Positions 37,804 to 46,093 of a stretch of DNA of 64,000 nucleotides are shown one piece after another; position 1 is the stretch's first letter, and each line of letters opens with the position of its first letter. The notes under the pieces were generated by a model that was given only the letters and a program-made list of their open reading frames with translations, was not told where the DNA came from and did no database searches. The translations under genes and the position numbers were made by a program. The DNA is from Isoptericola peretonis (GTDB taxonomy: Bacteria > Actinomycetota > Actinomycetes > Actinomycetales > Cellulomonadaceae): contig JALQCY010000005.1 in assembly GCA_023241745.1 (NCBI GenBank), positions 62,001 through 126,000 on the forward strand, in the 5' to 3' direction.

Positions 37804-38504
37804 GCGCACCGGACCACCGCGACGGGGCCGGCGGCACGGTCGCGGTGGTGCCGCTCCGGGACGGCGTCTCGGGCAAGTCGCGGCTGGCGGCCGCGCTGGA
37901 CCCGGCCGCCCGGCGGCGGCTCGTCGCGGCGCTCGCCCGGCACGTCGTCGCCGTCCTGCTGGTGTCCGACGGCGTCGACCGCGTGCTCGTCGTCACCGCC
38001 GACGTGCCCTTCGCGACCGAGACGCTCCGGAGCACGGCGCCGCGCGGCGTCGAGATCGTCCCCCAGCCGGCGGGACGGCCGGGACTGAACGCGGCGCTCG
38101 ACGTCGGGCGGGACGCCGCCGTCGCCCGCGGGGCGGACCGGCTGCTCGTCGCGCACGCCGACCTGCCGCTGCTCGCGCCCGACGACGTCGCGGCGCTGCT
38201 CGATGCCGCCGCCCCGACGCCCGGCGACGACGCGAGGGGCGGGGCGCCCGTCGTCGTCGCCACGGACCGGCACCTCGCGGGGACGAACCTGCTGGTCCTG
38301 CCGGCGACCGCCAACTTCCGGTTCCGCTTCGGCGAGGCGTCGCGGGCGGCGCACGTCGCCGAGGCCGAACGTGCCGACCTGCGGCCCGTCGTCGTGCGCC
38401 GCCCCGGCACCGCCGTCGACCTCGACACCGTGGACGACTGGGGCGAGCTCCCCCGCGCCGTCCGCGACCGGCTGCGGCACGGGCTCGACCTCCCCCTGCC
38501 CTGA
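37800..38504 (+). CDS. cofC: 2-phospho-L-lactate (or phosphoenolpyruvate) guanylyltransferase, F420 biosynthesis
   Basis: CofC (FbiD in mycobacteria) activates phospholactate or phosphoenolpyruvate with GTP for CofD. The 234-residue nucleotidyltransferase shows VAVVPLRDGVSGKSRLAAALD near 14-34, the LLVAHADLPLLAPDDV metal-binding region with its Asp, and a TNLLVLPATANFRFRFGEAS motif near 161-180 typical of CofC. Coupling to cofD by an ATGA overlap supports the call. Whether the three-carbon substrate is phosphoenolpyruvate, as in other actinobacteria, cannot be read here. Confidence 0.93.
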   Translation: MSAPDHRDGAGGTVAVVPLRDGVSGKSRLAAALDPAARRRLVAALARHVVAVLLVSDGVDRVLVVTADVPFATETLRSTAPRGVEIVPQPAGRPGLNAALDVGRDAAVARGADRLLVAHADLPLLAPDDVAALLDAAAPTPGDDARGGAPVVVATDRHLAGTNLLVLPATANFRFRFGEASRAAHVAEAERADLRPVVVRRPGTAVDLDTVDDWGELPRAVRDRLRHGLDLPLP

Positions 38505-38576
38505 GCCCCTGCCCTGCACGGCGGCCGGGCAACGAGGCACCGCTCAGTTCCGCACCGGGTCCCGGTCCATCCCGGC

Positions 38577-38906
38577 ATGAGCATCGAGCTGATCGAGCAG
38601 TCCACGCTGCCGGGCACCGACTTCGAGGGTTACCTGCACGGGTCGACCGTGTCGGTGATGTTCGAGCGGTTCGACCGCGACGGCGTCGGCCCCCGCCTGC
38701 ACCGCCACCCCTACACGGAGACGTTCATCCTCCGCTCGGGGCGGGCGCTGTTCCAGGTGGGGGACGACGAGGTGGTCGCCGTGGGAGGCCAGATCCTCGT
38801 CGCCCCCGCCGGGACGCCCCACAAGTTCACCGTGATCGGCCCCGAGGTGTACGAGGCCCTGCACGTGCACGCCAACGACCGGTTCGTCACGGAGTGGCTG
38901 GAATAG
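38577..38906 (+). CDS. Cupin domain-containing protein
   Basis: The 109-residue product is a single cupin barrel. Motif 1 appears as GPRLHRHPYTETFILRSG (with two His and a Glu able to bind metal) and motif 2 as GGQILVAPAGTPHKF (with its His). A C-terminal strand ends in LHVHANDRFVTEWLE. It carries no other domain, so it may be a small enzyme or a sensor. It converges on the aldo/keto reductase gene, with 12 bases between the stops. No substrate can be assigned. Confidence 0.88.
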   Translation: MSIELIEQSTLPGTDFEGYLHGSTVSVMFERFDRDGVGPRLHRHPYTETFILRSGRALFQVGDDEVVAVGGQILVAPAGTPHKFTVIGPEVYEALHVHANDRFVTEWLE

Positions 38907-38918
38907 CCCCGCTGCCGG

Positions 38919-39899
38919 TCAGACGGCGTCGAGGCGCGCCCGGAGCTCGTCGTCGAGGTCCAGCTCGGCGGCACCGAGGATCTCCTCGAGCTGGGCCAGG
39001 TTGCCGGCCCCGACGATCGGCACCACGGGCACGTCGCCGCCCATGAGCCACGCGAGCACCACCTGGTTCGGGGTGGCGCCGATCTCGTCCGCGACCTCCC
39101 GCAGCACGCGCAGCCGCTCGTGCGTGGTGGGGTGGTCGAAGCCGTCCCAGAGCGGCTTGTCGTCGCGCACCAGGGCCCCCTGCATGAGCGGCGAGTAGGC
39201 GACGACGGCGAGCGGGCTGCCAGCCTCGGACGACGCACGGGCGTAGTCGAGCAGCTCGTACGACGCCCAGTTGTGCCGGCCGACGTCGGGCCGCGGGTAC
39301 GGGTAGGTGAGCTGCTGCTGCACCAGGCCGTAGGGGGCCACGCCCTGGCGCCGGGCCTCCTCGCGGGCCTCGACGACGCGGTGCAGCGCCACGTTGGAGA
39401 TGCCGCCGATCCCGACGATCCCCTCGGCCTGGAGCTTGCCGAACGCGCCGACGGTCTCGGCGAGCGGGGTGTCGTAGTCGTCCACGTGCCCGTAGTACGC
39501 GTCGATGTGGTCGACGCCGAGGTGCCGCAGGCTCTCGCGCGCCTCCCAGGCGACGGTCTCGGCGCCGAGGCCCTGGTAGTTCGTGGGCGGCACCTGCTGC
39601 AGCGGCAGGTTCGGGTCCTTCTTGGCCGCGCCGACCTTGGTGGCGATCCGCAGCTCGTCGCGGTTGCCCCGGTCGGCGAGCCAGCGGCCGATCACGTCCT
39701 CGCTGTCGCGGCCGTGGCCGCCGCCCCAGCCGTTGTAGTTGTTCGCCGTGTCGAGGAAGGTGCCGCCGGCCTCGACGAAGCGGTCGAGGATCGCGAAGGA
39801 CGTCTCCTCGTCCGTCCGGGTGCCGAACCACATGGTGCCGAGGCACAGGGTGCTGACGTCGAAGGACGTGGTGCCGTCGCCGATGGTGCGGTAGCGCAT
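38919..39899 (-). CDS. Aldo/keto reductase
   Basis: The 326-residue product is a TIM-barrel NADPH-dependent oxidoreductase. The catalytic residues are visible: Asp in TFLDTANNY, Tyr in NNYNGW, Lys in IATKVG and His in AYYGHVDD. The NADP-binding end shows VVPIVGAGNLAQLEEILGA. The loop QQVPPTNYQGLGAETVAWEARESLRHLGVDHIDAYY has the length of the AKR11/AKR14-like subgroup. It is divergent from the MocR regulator gene and lies beside its inverted repeat, so it is a candidate target. The substrate is unknown. Confidence 0.92.
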   Translation of the reverse strand: MRYRTIGDGTTSFDVSTLCLGTMWFGTRTDEETSFAILDRFVEAGGTFLDTANNYNGWGGGHGRDSEDVIGRWLADRGNRDELRIATKVGAAKKDPNLPLQQVPPTNYQGLGAETVAWEARESLRHLGVDHIDAYYGHVDDYDTPLAETVGAFGKLQAEGIVGIGGISNVALHRVVEAREEARRQGVAPYGLVQQQLTYPYPRPDVGRHNWASYELLDYARASSEAGSPLAVVAYSPLMQGALVRDDKPLWDGFDHPTTHERLRVLREVADEIGATPNQVVLAWLMGGDVPVVPIVGAGNLAQLEEILGAAELDLDDELRARLDAV

Positions 39900-39962
39900 G
39901 GGTGCTCCTGTCGTGTGCGTGCCGGCGGCGGTCCCGACCGGCTGACACCCACGACGCTAGGA

Positions 39963-40036
39963 GCGGATCGGTCCGGGTGTACCGTCCAATGCCATGGCAT
40001 CGGGCCAGACCAATCCTCGCCACCGGACCGATCCGC
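39963..40036. promoter_or_regulatory. 14-bp perfect inverted repeat flanking the MocR promoter and start
   Basis: GCGGATCGGTCCGG at 39963-39976 is the exact reverse complement of 40023-40036, with centres 60 bp apart. Between them lie the -10 element TACCGT (39980-39985), the ATG at 39994, and two direct CCAAT words at 39986-39990 and 40011-40015, 25 bp apart. MocR regulators dimerise through their aminotransferase domains and bind spaced sites near their own promoters, so autoregulation is likely. The right arm lies inside the coding region. Confidence 0.6.
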
Positions 40037-41499
40037 GCCTGGCGTGGGACACCGTGCTCGACCTCGGGGCGGACGACGCTCCCCTGGTGGCGCGGCTCGA
40101 GCGTGCCGTGCGGGACGCCGTGCACGCCGGCCGCGTCCCCGCCGGGGCCGCGCTGCCGCCGTCCCGCGCGCTCGCGGAGACGCTGGGCGTGTCGCGGTGG
40201 GTGGTGACGGAGGTCTACGGGCAGCTCGTCGCCGAGGGGTTCTGCGAGGCCCGTGTCGGCTCCGGCACCCGGATCGCCTCGGGCGCCGCCGCGGGCCACG
40301 GGGCCCTGCGCCCGGCGTCCCCGACCTCGGCGCACCCGTCCTCGGCGCGGCCGGCACGCCTCACCGCGGGCGGTCCGGCCGGGCGGGCTCGTCTCGACCT
40401 CGCTCCTGGCGTCCCCGACCTGCGCCACGTGCCGCGCACGGCATGGCTGCGGGCGATGCGCGACGGCCTCGCCGACGCCCCGGACGCCACGCTCGGCGCC
40501 CCGGACCCGGCCGGTCACCCCGGCACCCGGGAGGCGGTGGCCGCGTACCTCGCGCGGGCGCGCTCCACCCGCGCGGGCGCGGACGACGTCCTGGTGACGC
40601 ACGGCGCCACCGACGGCATGGCACGCCTCGCCCGGGCGCTCCGGGCCGCCGGCCACCGCGCCCTCCTGGTCGAGGACCCGAGCTGGGGCCGGTTGCGCGA
40701 CGTCGCCCGCGACGCCGGCCTCGTCCCCGTGCCGGTCGCGGTGGACGCCGGCGGCGTCGACGTCGACGCCCTCGCCGCCGCGGCCGCGCGCACGGGGGCC
40801 CGCGCCGCGCTGGTGACGCCGGCGCACCAGTTCCCCACGGGCGTGGCCCTGGCACCCGAGCGGCGCGACGCGCTCGTCTCCTGGGCGCGGGGCGTCGACG
40901 GCCTGGTCGTCGAGGACGACTACGACGCCGAGTTCCGCTACGACCGGCGGCCGGTCGCCGCGCTGCAGGGTCACGACCCGGGCCGGGTCGCGCTGCTCGG
41001 GTCGCTCAGCAAGACCGTGTCACCCGCGTTCGCGCTGGGCTGGGCGGTGCTGCCGCCGCGGTGGCGCGAGCGGCTCGGCCCCCAGGCGGGCGGTGCCGCA
41101 CCGTCCACGGTCGACCAGCTCGCGCTGACCCGCTTCCTGTCCGACGGCGGCTACGAGCGGCACCTGCGCGCCGCGCGGGGGCGGTTCCGCCGGCGCCGGG
41201 CCGCGCTGCTCGACGCGCTGGCCGCGGCGCTGCCCGGCCTGGCCGTGAGCGGCCTCGCCGCGGGGCTGCACGTGGTCCTGGGGCTGCCCGACGGCGTCCC
41301 CGCCGCCGCGGTCGTCCGTGCGGCCGCCGCGCGCGACGTCGCCGTCGCCGACCTGCGGCGCTACCGCGTCACCGCGGCCCCGCAGCACGCCGACGTCCGG
41401 GGCGAGGCGCTCGTCGTCGGGTACGGCAACCTCGCGGACGCACGCCTCGACGAGGCCGTGGCCGGGCTGGCCGCGGCGATCCGGTCGGCCCGGACCTGA
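39994..41499 (+). CDS. MocR-type transcriptional regulator (GntR helix-turn-helix plus aminotransferase domain)
   Basis: The 501-residue protein joins a GntR winged helix (about 25-95: LPPSRALAETLGVSRWVVTEVYGQLVAEGF) to a fold-type I aminotransferase domain. The PLP-binding lysine is K340 in LLGSLSKTVSPAFALGW; VEDDYDAEFRYDRRP at 306-320 holds the Asp that contacts the PLP nitrogen. Such regulators (PdxR, GabR, DdlR) sense PLP or an amino acid adduct. The ATG at 39994 lies eight bases after TACCGT. The divergent aldo/keto reductase and the convergent nitroreductase are possible targets; no pdx gene is nearby. Confidence 0.92.
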   Translation: MASGQTNPRHRTDPRLAWDTVLDLGADDAPLVARLERAVRDAVHAGRVPAGAALPPSRALAETLGVSRWVVTEVYGQLVAEGFCEARVGSGTRIASGAAAGHGALRPASPTSAHPSSARPARLTAGGPAGRARLDLAPGVPDLRHVPRTAWLRAMRDGLADAPDATLGAPDPAGHPGTREAVAAYLARARSTRAGADDVLVTHGATDGMARLARALRAAGHRALLVEDPSWGRLRDVARDAGLVPVPVAVDAGGVDVDALAAAAARTGARAALVTPAHQFPTGVALAPERRDALVSWARGVDGLVVEDDYDAEFRYDRRPVAALQGHDPGRVALLGSLSKTVSPAFALGWAVLPPRWRERLGPQAGGAAPSTVDQLALTRFLSDGGYERHLRAARGRFRRRRAALLDALAAALPGLAVSGLAAGLHVVLGLPDGVPAAAVVRAAAARDVAVADLRRYRVTAAPQHADVRGEALVVGYGNLADARLDEAVAGLAAAIRSART

Positions 41500-41500
41500 G

Positions 41501-42106
41501 TCACCAGCGGCCGCGGTGCACGACGTCCTCCAGCGGCTTGCGGCGGCGCCGCGACGGCGAGCCCTGCGCGCCGCCCTCGGCCGGGTGGCCCACCGCCACG
41601 ACGCCGGTCTGGACCCACTCGTCAGGGATGCCGAACGCCTCCCGGAACGCGGGGATCTCGCCCGCGCCGATGCCGAAGAAGCAGGCGCCGAGCCCTTCGT
41701 CCACCGCCGTCTGCAGCATGAGCAGCGACGCCATCCCGGCGTCGACGTGCCAGTACGGCACCGGCCAGCGCGCCTCGTCGCGGTCGGTCCACCCCTTGTC
41801 GGGCTCCGCGTACCGGCGCACGTAGGCGTCGCGGGAGCACAGCGCCACGATCAGCACCGGGGCGGTGCGCATGCCCGCGAGCCAGGCGGACATGTCGCGC
41901 TCCGACGCGGCCGGGGTGGCCGCCGTCCAGAACCGCTCCCGGTCGTCCGCCGCGGTGAGGACGAGGAACGACCAGCCCTGCGAGAAGCCCGCGCTGGGGG
42001 CGCGGACGGCGTTGCGCACCAGTCGGTCCACCGTCTCGGGCGGCACCGCTTCGTCCGTGAACCGCCGCACCATCCGCCGCCTGCGCACCACGTCCTGGAA
42101 CTCCAC
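41501..42106 (-). CDS. Nitroreductase family protein
   Basis: The 201-residue product has the FMN-binding RRRRMVRRFTDEAV pattern near 8-21, then APSAGFSQGWSFLVL near 36-50 and LLMLQTAVDEGLGACFFGIGAGEIPAFREAFGIP, all typical of the nitroreductase fold. The last 25 residues are Arg/Lys-rich (SPSRRRRKPLEDVV). It could reduce nitro compounds, quinones or flavins. FbiB of F420 synthesis has a nitroreductase-like domain, but this short protein lacks the other half. The GTG at 42106 follows CAGGAT by six bases. It is encoded downstream of the YhgE gene and converges on mocR with one base between stops. Confidence 0.9.
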   Translation of the reverse strand: MEFQDVVRRRRMVRRFTDEAVPPETVDRLVRNAVRAPSAGFSQGWSFLVLTAADDRERFWTAATPAASERDMSAWLAGMRTAPVLIVALCSRDAYVRRYAEPDKGWTDRDEARWPVPYWHVDAGMASLLMLQTAVDEGLGACFFGIGAGEIPAFREAFGIPDEWVQTGVVAVGHPAEGGAQGSPSRRRRKPLEDVVHRGRW

Positions 42107-42149
42107 GCGCCCATCCTGCCCCGCCGGACCGCGGTGGGACGCCGCCGTG

Positions 42150-44351
42150 TCAGAGCACGAGCTCGGGCTGCAGCTTGGTCACCGTCCAGACGCGCTGCCG
42201 GCGGGCGGCGAGCGTGGTGAGGCCCAGCGCGACGACGAGCACGCCGAGCAGCACGACGACGTCGCGCGTGACGGTCGCGAGGTTGCCGCCGTACAGGAGC
42301 TGGCGCAGCCCCTCGACGGCGTAGGTCATCGGCAGGAACTGGTGCATCGCCTTGAGCGGCTGCGGGATGGTCTGCCACGGGAACGTGCCGCCCGCGGTGA
42401 CCAGTTGCACCAGCATGAGCACCAGGCCCAGGAACTGTCCCGCCGCACCGAGCCAGACGTTGAGCGCCTGCAGGACGGCGACGAACGTGCCCGAGACGAG
42501 CACCAGGAACAACGCAGTGAACAACCCGTAGGACGGTTGGATGTCGAGCGCGTACTTCGTCACGGCGAACATCGCCGCCACCTGCACGACGCCGATCGCC
42601 GCCGGGGTGGCCCAGCCGCCCAGGGCCGTGGCGAGCCCCGACCGGCCCGCCGCGAGCGCCCGCGTGGACAGCGGCCGCACCAGCAGGAACAGCACGTACG
42701 CGCCGATCCACGTGGCCAGCGACAGGAAGAACGGCGCGAGCCCTCCGCCGTAGGTCCCCGCGGAGGACAACGACTCGTCGCGCACCTCGAGCGGGTTGCC
42801 GATGGTGGCCGCCGTGTCCTCGCGGGTCTGGTCGTCGAGGTCCGGGACCTGCCCGAGCCCCTGGGCCAGACCGTCGCGCAGCTCCTTCGTGCCGCTCCTC
42901 AGCTCTCCCGAGCCGTCGGCGAGCTTCGTCGTGCCGGCGGCCAGGTCCGACGCACCGTCCGCGACCTGCCCCGTGCCGTCCGCCAGGCGGTGCACGCCGT
43001 CCACCAGCGCGGGGGTGGCGTCGGCGAGCTGCCCGGTGCCGTCGGCCAGGCGGTCCGCGCCGTCCGCCGCCGACGCGATGCCCGCGGTGAGCTGCGGCGT
43101 CGCGCCGGCCAGCGTGGCGGCGCCGTCGGCCACCTGCCGGGACCCGTCCGCGAGCTGGTCGAGCTTCTCGGAGGCGCCCTCCACCGTCGTCACCGCCGAC
43201 TGCACGTCCTTGCGCTGGGCGTCGAGGGCGCCGTCGACGTCGGCGCGCGTCGCGTCGAGGCGGTCGAGCACCTGGGAGCGCAGGTCGTCGCACCGCGCCG
43301 CGAGGTCGGACCCGTCGGACCCGTCGGCCGGGATCGCGGCGCACAGGTCGGCGAGCTGCGCCTCGACGTCCGACCGGCCCTGGTCGAGGGCGTCCGCGGC
43401 GTCGGACCGTGCCCCGTCGAGCGTCGGCAGCACCTGCCCGGCCGCGTCCGCCGCCTCCTGGCCGTACTGCGCCACCTGGGCGTTGCCGTCGGCGACCTGG
43501 GCGGCGCCGTCGGCCAGCTTCTTCGTCTGCGCGGGCAGGTCCGCGGTCTTGTCCTGGAGCTCCCCGAGCCCGGACGAGAGCTGCCCCGCCCCGGCGTCGA
43601 GCTGCCCGACGGCGTCCGCCAGCGTGCCGACCTTCCCGTCCAGCGTCGCGGCGCCGTCGGCAGCCTGCGCCGCGCCGTCGGCGAGGGTGTGCGCGCCGTC
43701 GTCGGCGTCGGCGAGGCCGTCGTCCAGCGTCGTCGCGCCGTCGAGGAGCCGCTGGGCCCCGTCCACCGCGTCCGCGAGGTTCGTGTGGATGGACGCGAAC
43801 CCGCGGAGGAACGTGTCGGCCGCCTCCGTGCCGACCTCCTCGGCGATCGAGTCGCGCACCTTGCCGACGATGGTGTCGGAGATGGTTCCCGCCAGGTAGT
43901 TGTTCGCGTCGTTGGTGATGAGCGTGAGGCTGGCCTGCTGCGGCTCGAACTCGCCCGCGGAGGCGAGGTCCGCCGAGAACGTGGGGCCGATGATCAGCGC
44001 GGCGTCGTAGCGGCCGGACCGCACGCCCGCCTCCGCGTCCACCTGGCTGGTCTCCACCCAGCCGAACCCTCCGTCGTCGAGCAGCTGGTCCGCGACGTCG
44101 CGGCCGAAGTGGCGCTCGGTCGTCTCGCCCGTCCCCTCACCTGCCGAGGTGTCCGTCGTCGTCGTGCCCTCGTCCTGCACGACGACGGCCGCCGGCACCT
44201 GGTCGAGGTTGCCGTACGGGTCGTGGTTGGCGAACAGGTACAGCCCCGCGTACAGCGTGGGGATCAGCGCCATCGCGAGGATGGCGAGCTTGGGGAGGCG
44301 CCCGGCGGCGAGCCGGCGCAGCTCGGACAGCGCGAGCCGGACCGCGGTCAT
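42150..44351 (-). CDS. YhgE/Pip domain-containing ABC-2-like membrane protein
   Basis: The 733-residue protein has one membrane helix near the N terminus (about 22-42), a long extracytoplasmic region, and five or six helices at the C terminus (about 520-720: FFLSLATWIGAYVLFLLVRPL, then WATPAAIGVVQVAAMFAVT, and others). This is the YhgE/Pip layout. The extracellular part repeats LADG, VADGA and similar words many times (about 195-500), which fits a beta-helical or long helical stalk. It pairs with the ABC-ATPase-like gene upstream (ATGA overlap). Known relatives act in phage reception (Pip) or type VII secretion (EsaA); its role here is unknown. Confidence 0.88.
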   Translation of the reverse strand: MTAVRLALSELRRLAAGRLPKLAILAMALIPTLYAGLYLFANHDPYGNLDQVPAAVVVQDEGTTTTDTSAGEGTGETTERHFGRDVADQLLDDGGFGWVETSQVDAEAGVRSGRYDAALIIGPTFSADLASAGEFEPQQASLTLITNDANNYLAGTISDTIVGKVRDSIAEEVGTEAADTFLRGFASIHTNLADAVDGAQRLLDGATTLDDGLADADDGAHTLADGAAQAADGAATLDGKVGTLADAVGQLDAGAGQLSSGLGELQDKTADLPAQTKKLADGAAQVADGNAQVAQYGQEAADAAGQVLPTLDGARSDAADALDQGRSDVEAQLADLCAAIPADGSDGSDLAARCDDLRSQVLDRLDATRADVDGALDAQRKDVQSAVTTVEGASEKLDQLADGSRQVADGAATLAGATPQLTAGIASAADGADRLADGTGQLADATPALVDGVHRLADGTGQVADGASDLAAGTTKLADGSGELRSGTKELRDGLAQGLGQVPDLDDQTREDTAATIGNPLEVRDESLSSAGTYGGGLAPFFLSLATWIGAYVLFLLVRPLSTRALAAGRSGLATALGGWATPAAIGVVQVAAMFAVTKYALDIQPSYGLFTALFLVLVSGTFVAVLQALNVWLGAAGQFLGLVLMLVQLVTAGGTFPWQTIPQPLKAMHQFLPMTYAVEGLRQLLYGGNLATVTRDVVVLLGVLVVALGLTTLAARRQRVWTVTKLQPELVL

Positions 44352-45286
44352 CGGGCCTCCTCCTGTGTGTCGTCGGCCGGCACCGCGGCCAAGGTGTCGT
44401 GGATCGGGGTGCCCAGGTCGTCGCCGGTCGAATGTGTCGGGACCTCGAGCGGGTCGTCGACCTCCTCCTCGGCGCGCGCGTCGGGCTCGGGCGACGGCTC
44501 GAGCTCGTCGGACGGCTCCGCGGGCTCCAAGGGCTCTGAGGGCTCGTCCGGCGAGACCTGCTCGGGGCTCGGCGCCGGCTCGACCGGCGGGAGGACGGCG
44601 GTCGGACCGGGGTCCGCCGTCTCCGCCCCGGGCACCTGGCGCAGCACCACCTGCGGCGGCTCGTGCAAGGTCGCGCCGCGGGCGGGCGGGAGGTCGACGC
44701 CCAGGTCGCGCGCCGACGACCGGGTGCACTGCACGAGCACGCCCAGGCCGGACGCCGCGAGGGTGCGTGCGGTCTCCCACCAGCCGGAGGCCTCGCCGCC
44801 GTGCCGGTCGGGCAGCGTCAGCACGACGAACCGCACGTCCGGGTTCTCTGCGGCCAGGGCGGCGAGGGCCGCGGTGCGCACGACGCCGGGCAGCTGGTCC
44901 ACGCGGCGCCCGCGGTCCTCGGCGAGCGACCGCTCCTCGAGCCACCGGGTGACGTCCCGCGGCAGCGACCGCCGCCCTGCGAGCGCGAGCCCCTCGGCCA
45001 CGACGTCGGCGAGCGTGAGGGCGTCGTCGGGCTCGCTGATGCCGGGCACGTCGACGACGGCGGTGCGGGCGCGCAGCGCGGCGGGCGGGACCGCGGCGCC
45101 GTCGAGCCGCACGACGCCGTCCGAGGGGACGAACCGGCCGGTGGCGACGAGCGCGAGCGCGGTGTGCCCGTGCCCCGGCTCGCCGGCGACCAGCAGGCAC
45201 TCCCCCGTCGACCAGGTGAGGTCGGTGGCCTCCAGCATCGGGTCCCGGCGTCCCTCGACCCGCACCCCGCTCAGCGTGATCTGCAC
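44348..45286 (-). CDS. Degenerate ABC ATPase-like protein with a Pro/Glu-rich tail
   Basis: Residues 1-215 align by eye with ABC ATPases (ECLLVAGEPGHGHTALALV in the Walker A place, VRLDGAAVPPAALRARTAVV, then RRVDQLPGVVRTAALAALAAENPDVRFVVLTLPD). The key positions are altered: the Walker A Lys is His, the LSGGQ signature reads LPGVV, and the Walker B Asp/Glu is missing. It is therefore probably not an active ATPase. Residues 216-312 are acidic and proline-rich (EPSEPLEPAEPSDELEPSPE). The GTG at 45286 has GGGAG seven bases upstream. It is coupled to the YhgE gene and is divergent from the TetR gene across two operators. Confidence 0.78.
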   Translation of the reverse strand: MQITLSGVRVEGRRDPMLEATDLTWSTGECLLVAGEPGHGHTALALVATGRFVPSDGVVRLDGAAVPPAALRARTAVVDVPGISEPDDALTLADVVAEGLALAGRRSLPRDVTRWLEERSLAEDRGRRVDQLPGVVRTAALAALAAENPDVRFVVLTLPDRHGGEASGWWETARTLAASGLGVLVQCTRSSARDLGVDLPPARGATLHEPPQVVLRQVPGAETADPGPTAVLPPVEPAPSPEQVSPDEPSEPLEPAEPSDELEPSPEPDARAEEEVDDPLEVPTHSTGDDLGTPIHDTLAAVPADDTQEEAR

Positions 45287-45313
45287 CCTGCCGCTCCCCC
45301 GTCCACGCTCATG

Positions 45314-45360
45314 TTGACCAACGATCAACAACGGTACGCCCGGTATTGACTAGCGGTCAA
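45314..45360. promoter_or_regulatory. Two TetR-type operators between the YhgE operon and tetR
   Basis: TTGACCAACGATCAA (45314-45328) and TTGACTAGCGGTCAA (45346-45360) are related 15-bp sites with TTGAC..GTCAA arms; their centres are 32 bp apart, about three helical turns. They fill the 95-bp gap between the divergent genes. Dimers of the adjacent TetR protein would bind side by side and repress both directions. Confidence 0.75.
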
Positions 45361-45368
45361 CAAGCCCG

Positions 45369-45374
45369 TACAAC
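45369..45374 (+). promoter_or_regulatory. -10 element (TACAAC) of the tetR gene
   Basis: TACAAC ends seven bases before the ATG at 45382 and nine bases after the second operator, so a bound repressor would block it. Confidence 0.45.
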
Positions 45375-45381
45375 TGAGAGC

Positions 45382-46023
45382 ATGGTCTCCGCCACCACGC
45401 TCTCGCGCACCCGGCACGAACCGGCCGACCGCCGGCGCCAGCTCCTGGACGCCGCGCTCGCCGAGGTCGAGGAGTCGGGGCTCGACACCCTCACCCCCGC
45501 CGCCGTCGCCGCCCGCTCCGGCGCCTCCAAGGCGCTCGTCTTCCACTACTTCGGGTCCACCGTGAAGCTGCGGCGCACCGTCGCCCTCGACGCGGTCACC
45601 CACCTGGACGCGGCCCTGCGGCCCTCCGAGGACGTCCCTCTGGCCGAGCGGCCGGAGCTCGCCCTGGCGGCCTTCCTCGACTCGGTCACCGCGCACCGGC
45701 GCGTGTGGGAGGACGTCTGGCGGGGCGCCCTGGCGTCCGACGACGTCACCCAGGAGGCGCTGGAGCAGGTGCGCTCCGCCCTGGTCGGGCGCATGACGGC
45801 GACGGCGGGCGTCATCGGCTTCACGCCGAGCAGCCGGCTGCAGCTCCTGGCGCGGGGGTGGGTCGCCCTGGTCGAGAACGTCACCGCGGGCTGGCTCGGC
45901 GGGTGCGACGTCGCCCGCGCCGAGCTGGAGCGCCTGCTGCTGTCCAGCCTCGTGGTCCTCGTGCCCGAGCTGCCCGAGCCCGCCAGGTCCGCCGTCCTGC
46001 GGCTCGCGGGCCCCGCCGACTGA
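45382..46023 (+). CDS. TetR/AcrR family transcriptional regulator
   Basis: The 213-residue protein has a TetR helix-turn-helix at about 14-60 (RRRQLLDAALAEVEESGLDTLTPAAVAARSGASKALVFHYFGS) and a helical ligand-binding domain. The ATG at 45382 was chosen because the earlier TTG in frame lies inside an operator and the ATG follows a TACAAC element. It probably represses itself and the divergent YhgE operon through the paired operators. The ligand is unknown. Confidence 0.9.
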   Translation: MVSATTLSRTRHEPADRRRQLLDAALAEVEESGLDTLTPAAVAARSGASKALVFHYFGSTVKLRRTVALDAVTHLDAALRPSEDVPLAERPELALAAFLDSVTAHRRVWEDVWRGALASDDVTQEALEQVRSALVGRMTATAGVIGFTPSSRLQLLARGWVALVENVTAGWLGGCDVARAELERLLLSSLVVLVPELPEPARSAVLRLAGPAD

Positions 46024-46093
46024 GCTCGTCGGCCGGGCGGCGGTCTCGACACGCCCGGCCGGGGCCGTCACGGCGTGCTCTACGCTACGGCGC

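Noticed and set aside
45346..45381. An earlier TTG start for the TetR protein at 45346.
   Set aside because: It lies inside the operator, would add residues with no homology, and the ATG at 45382 follows a TACAAC element.
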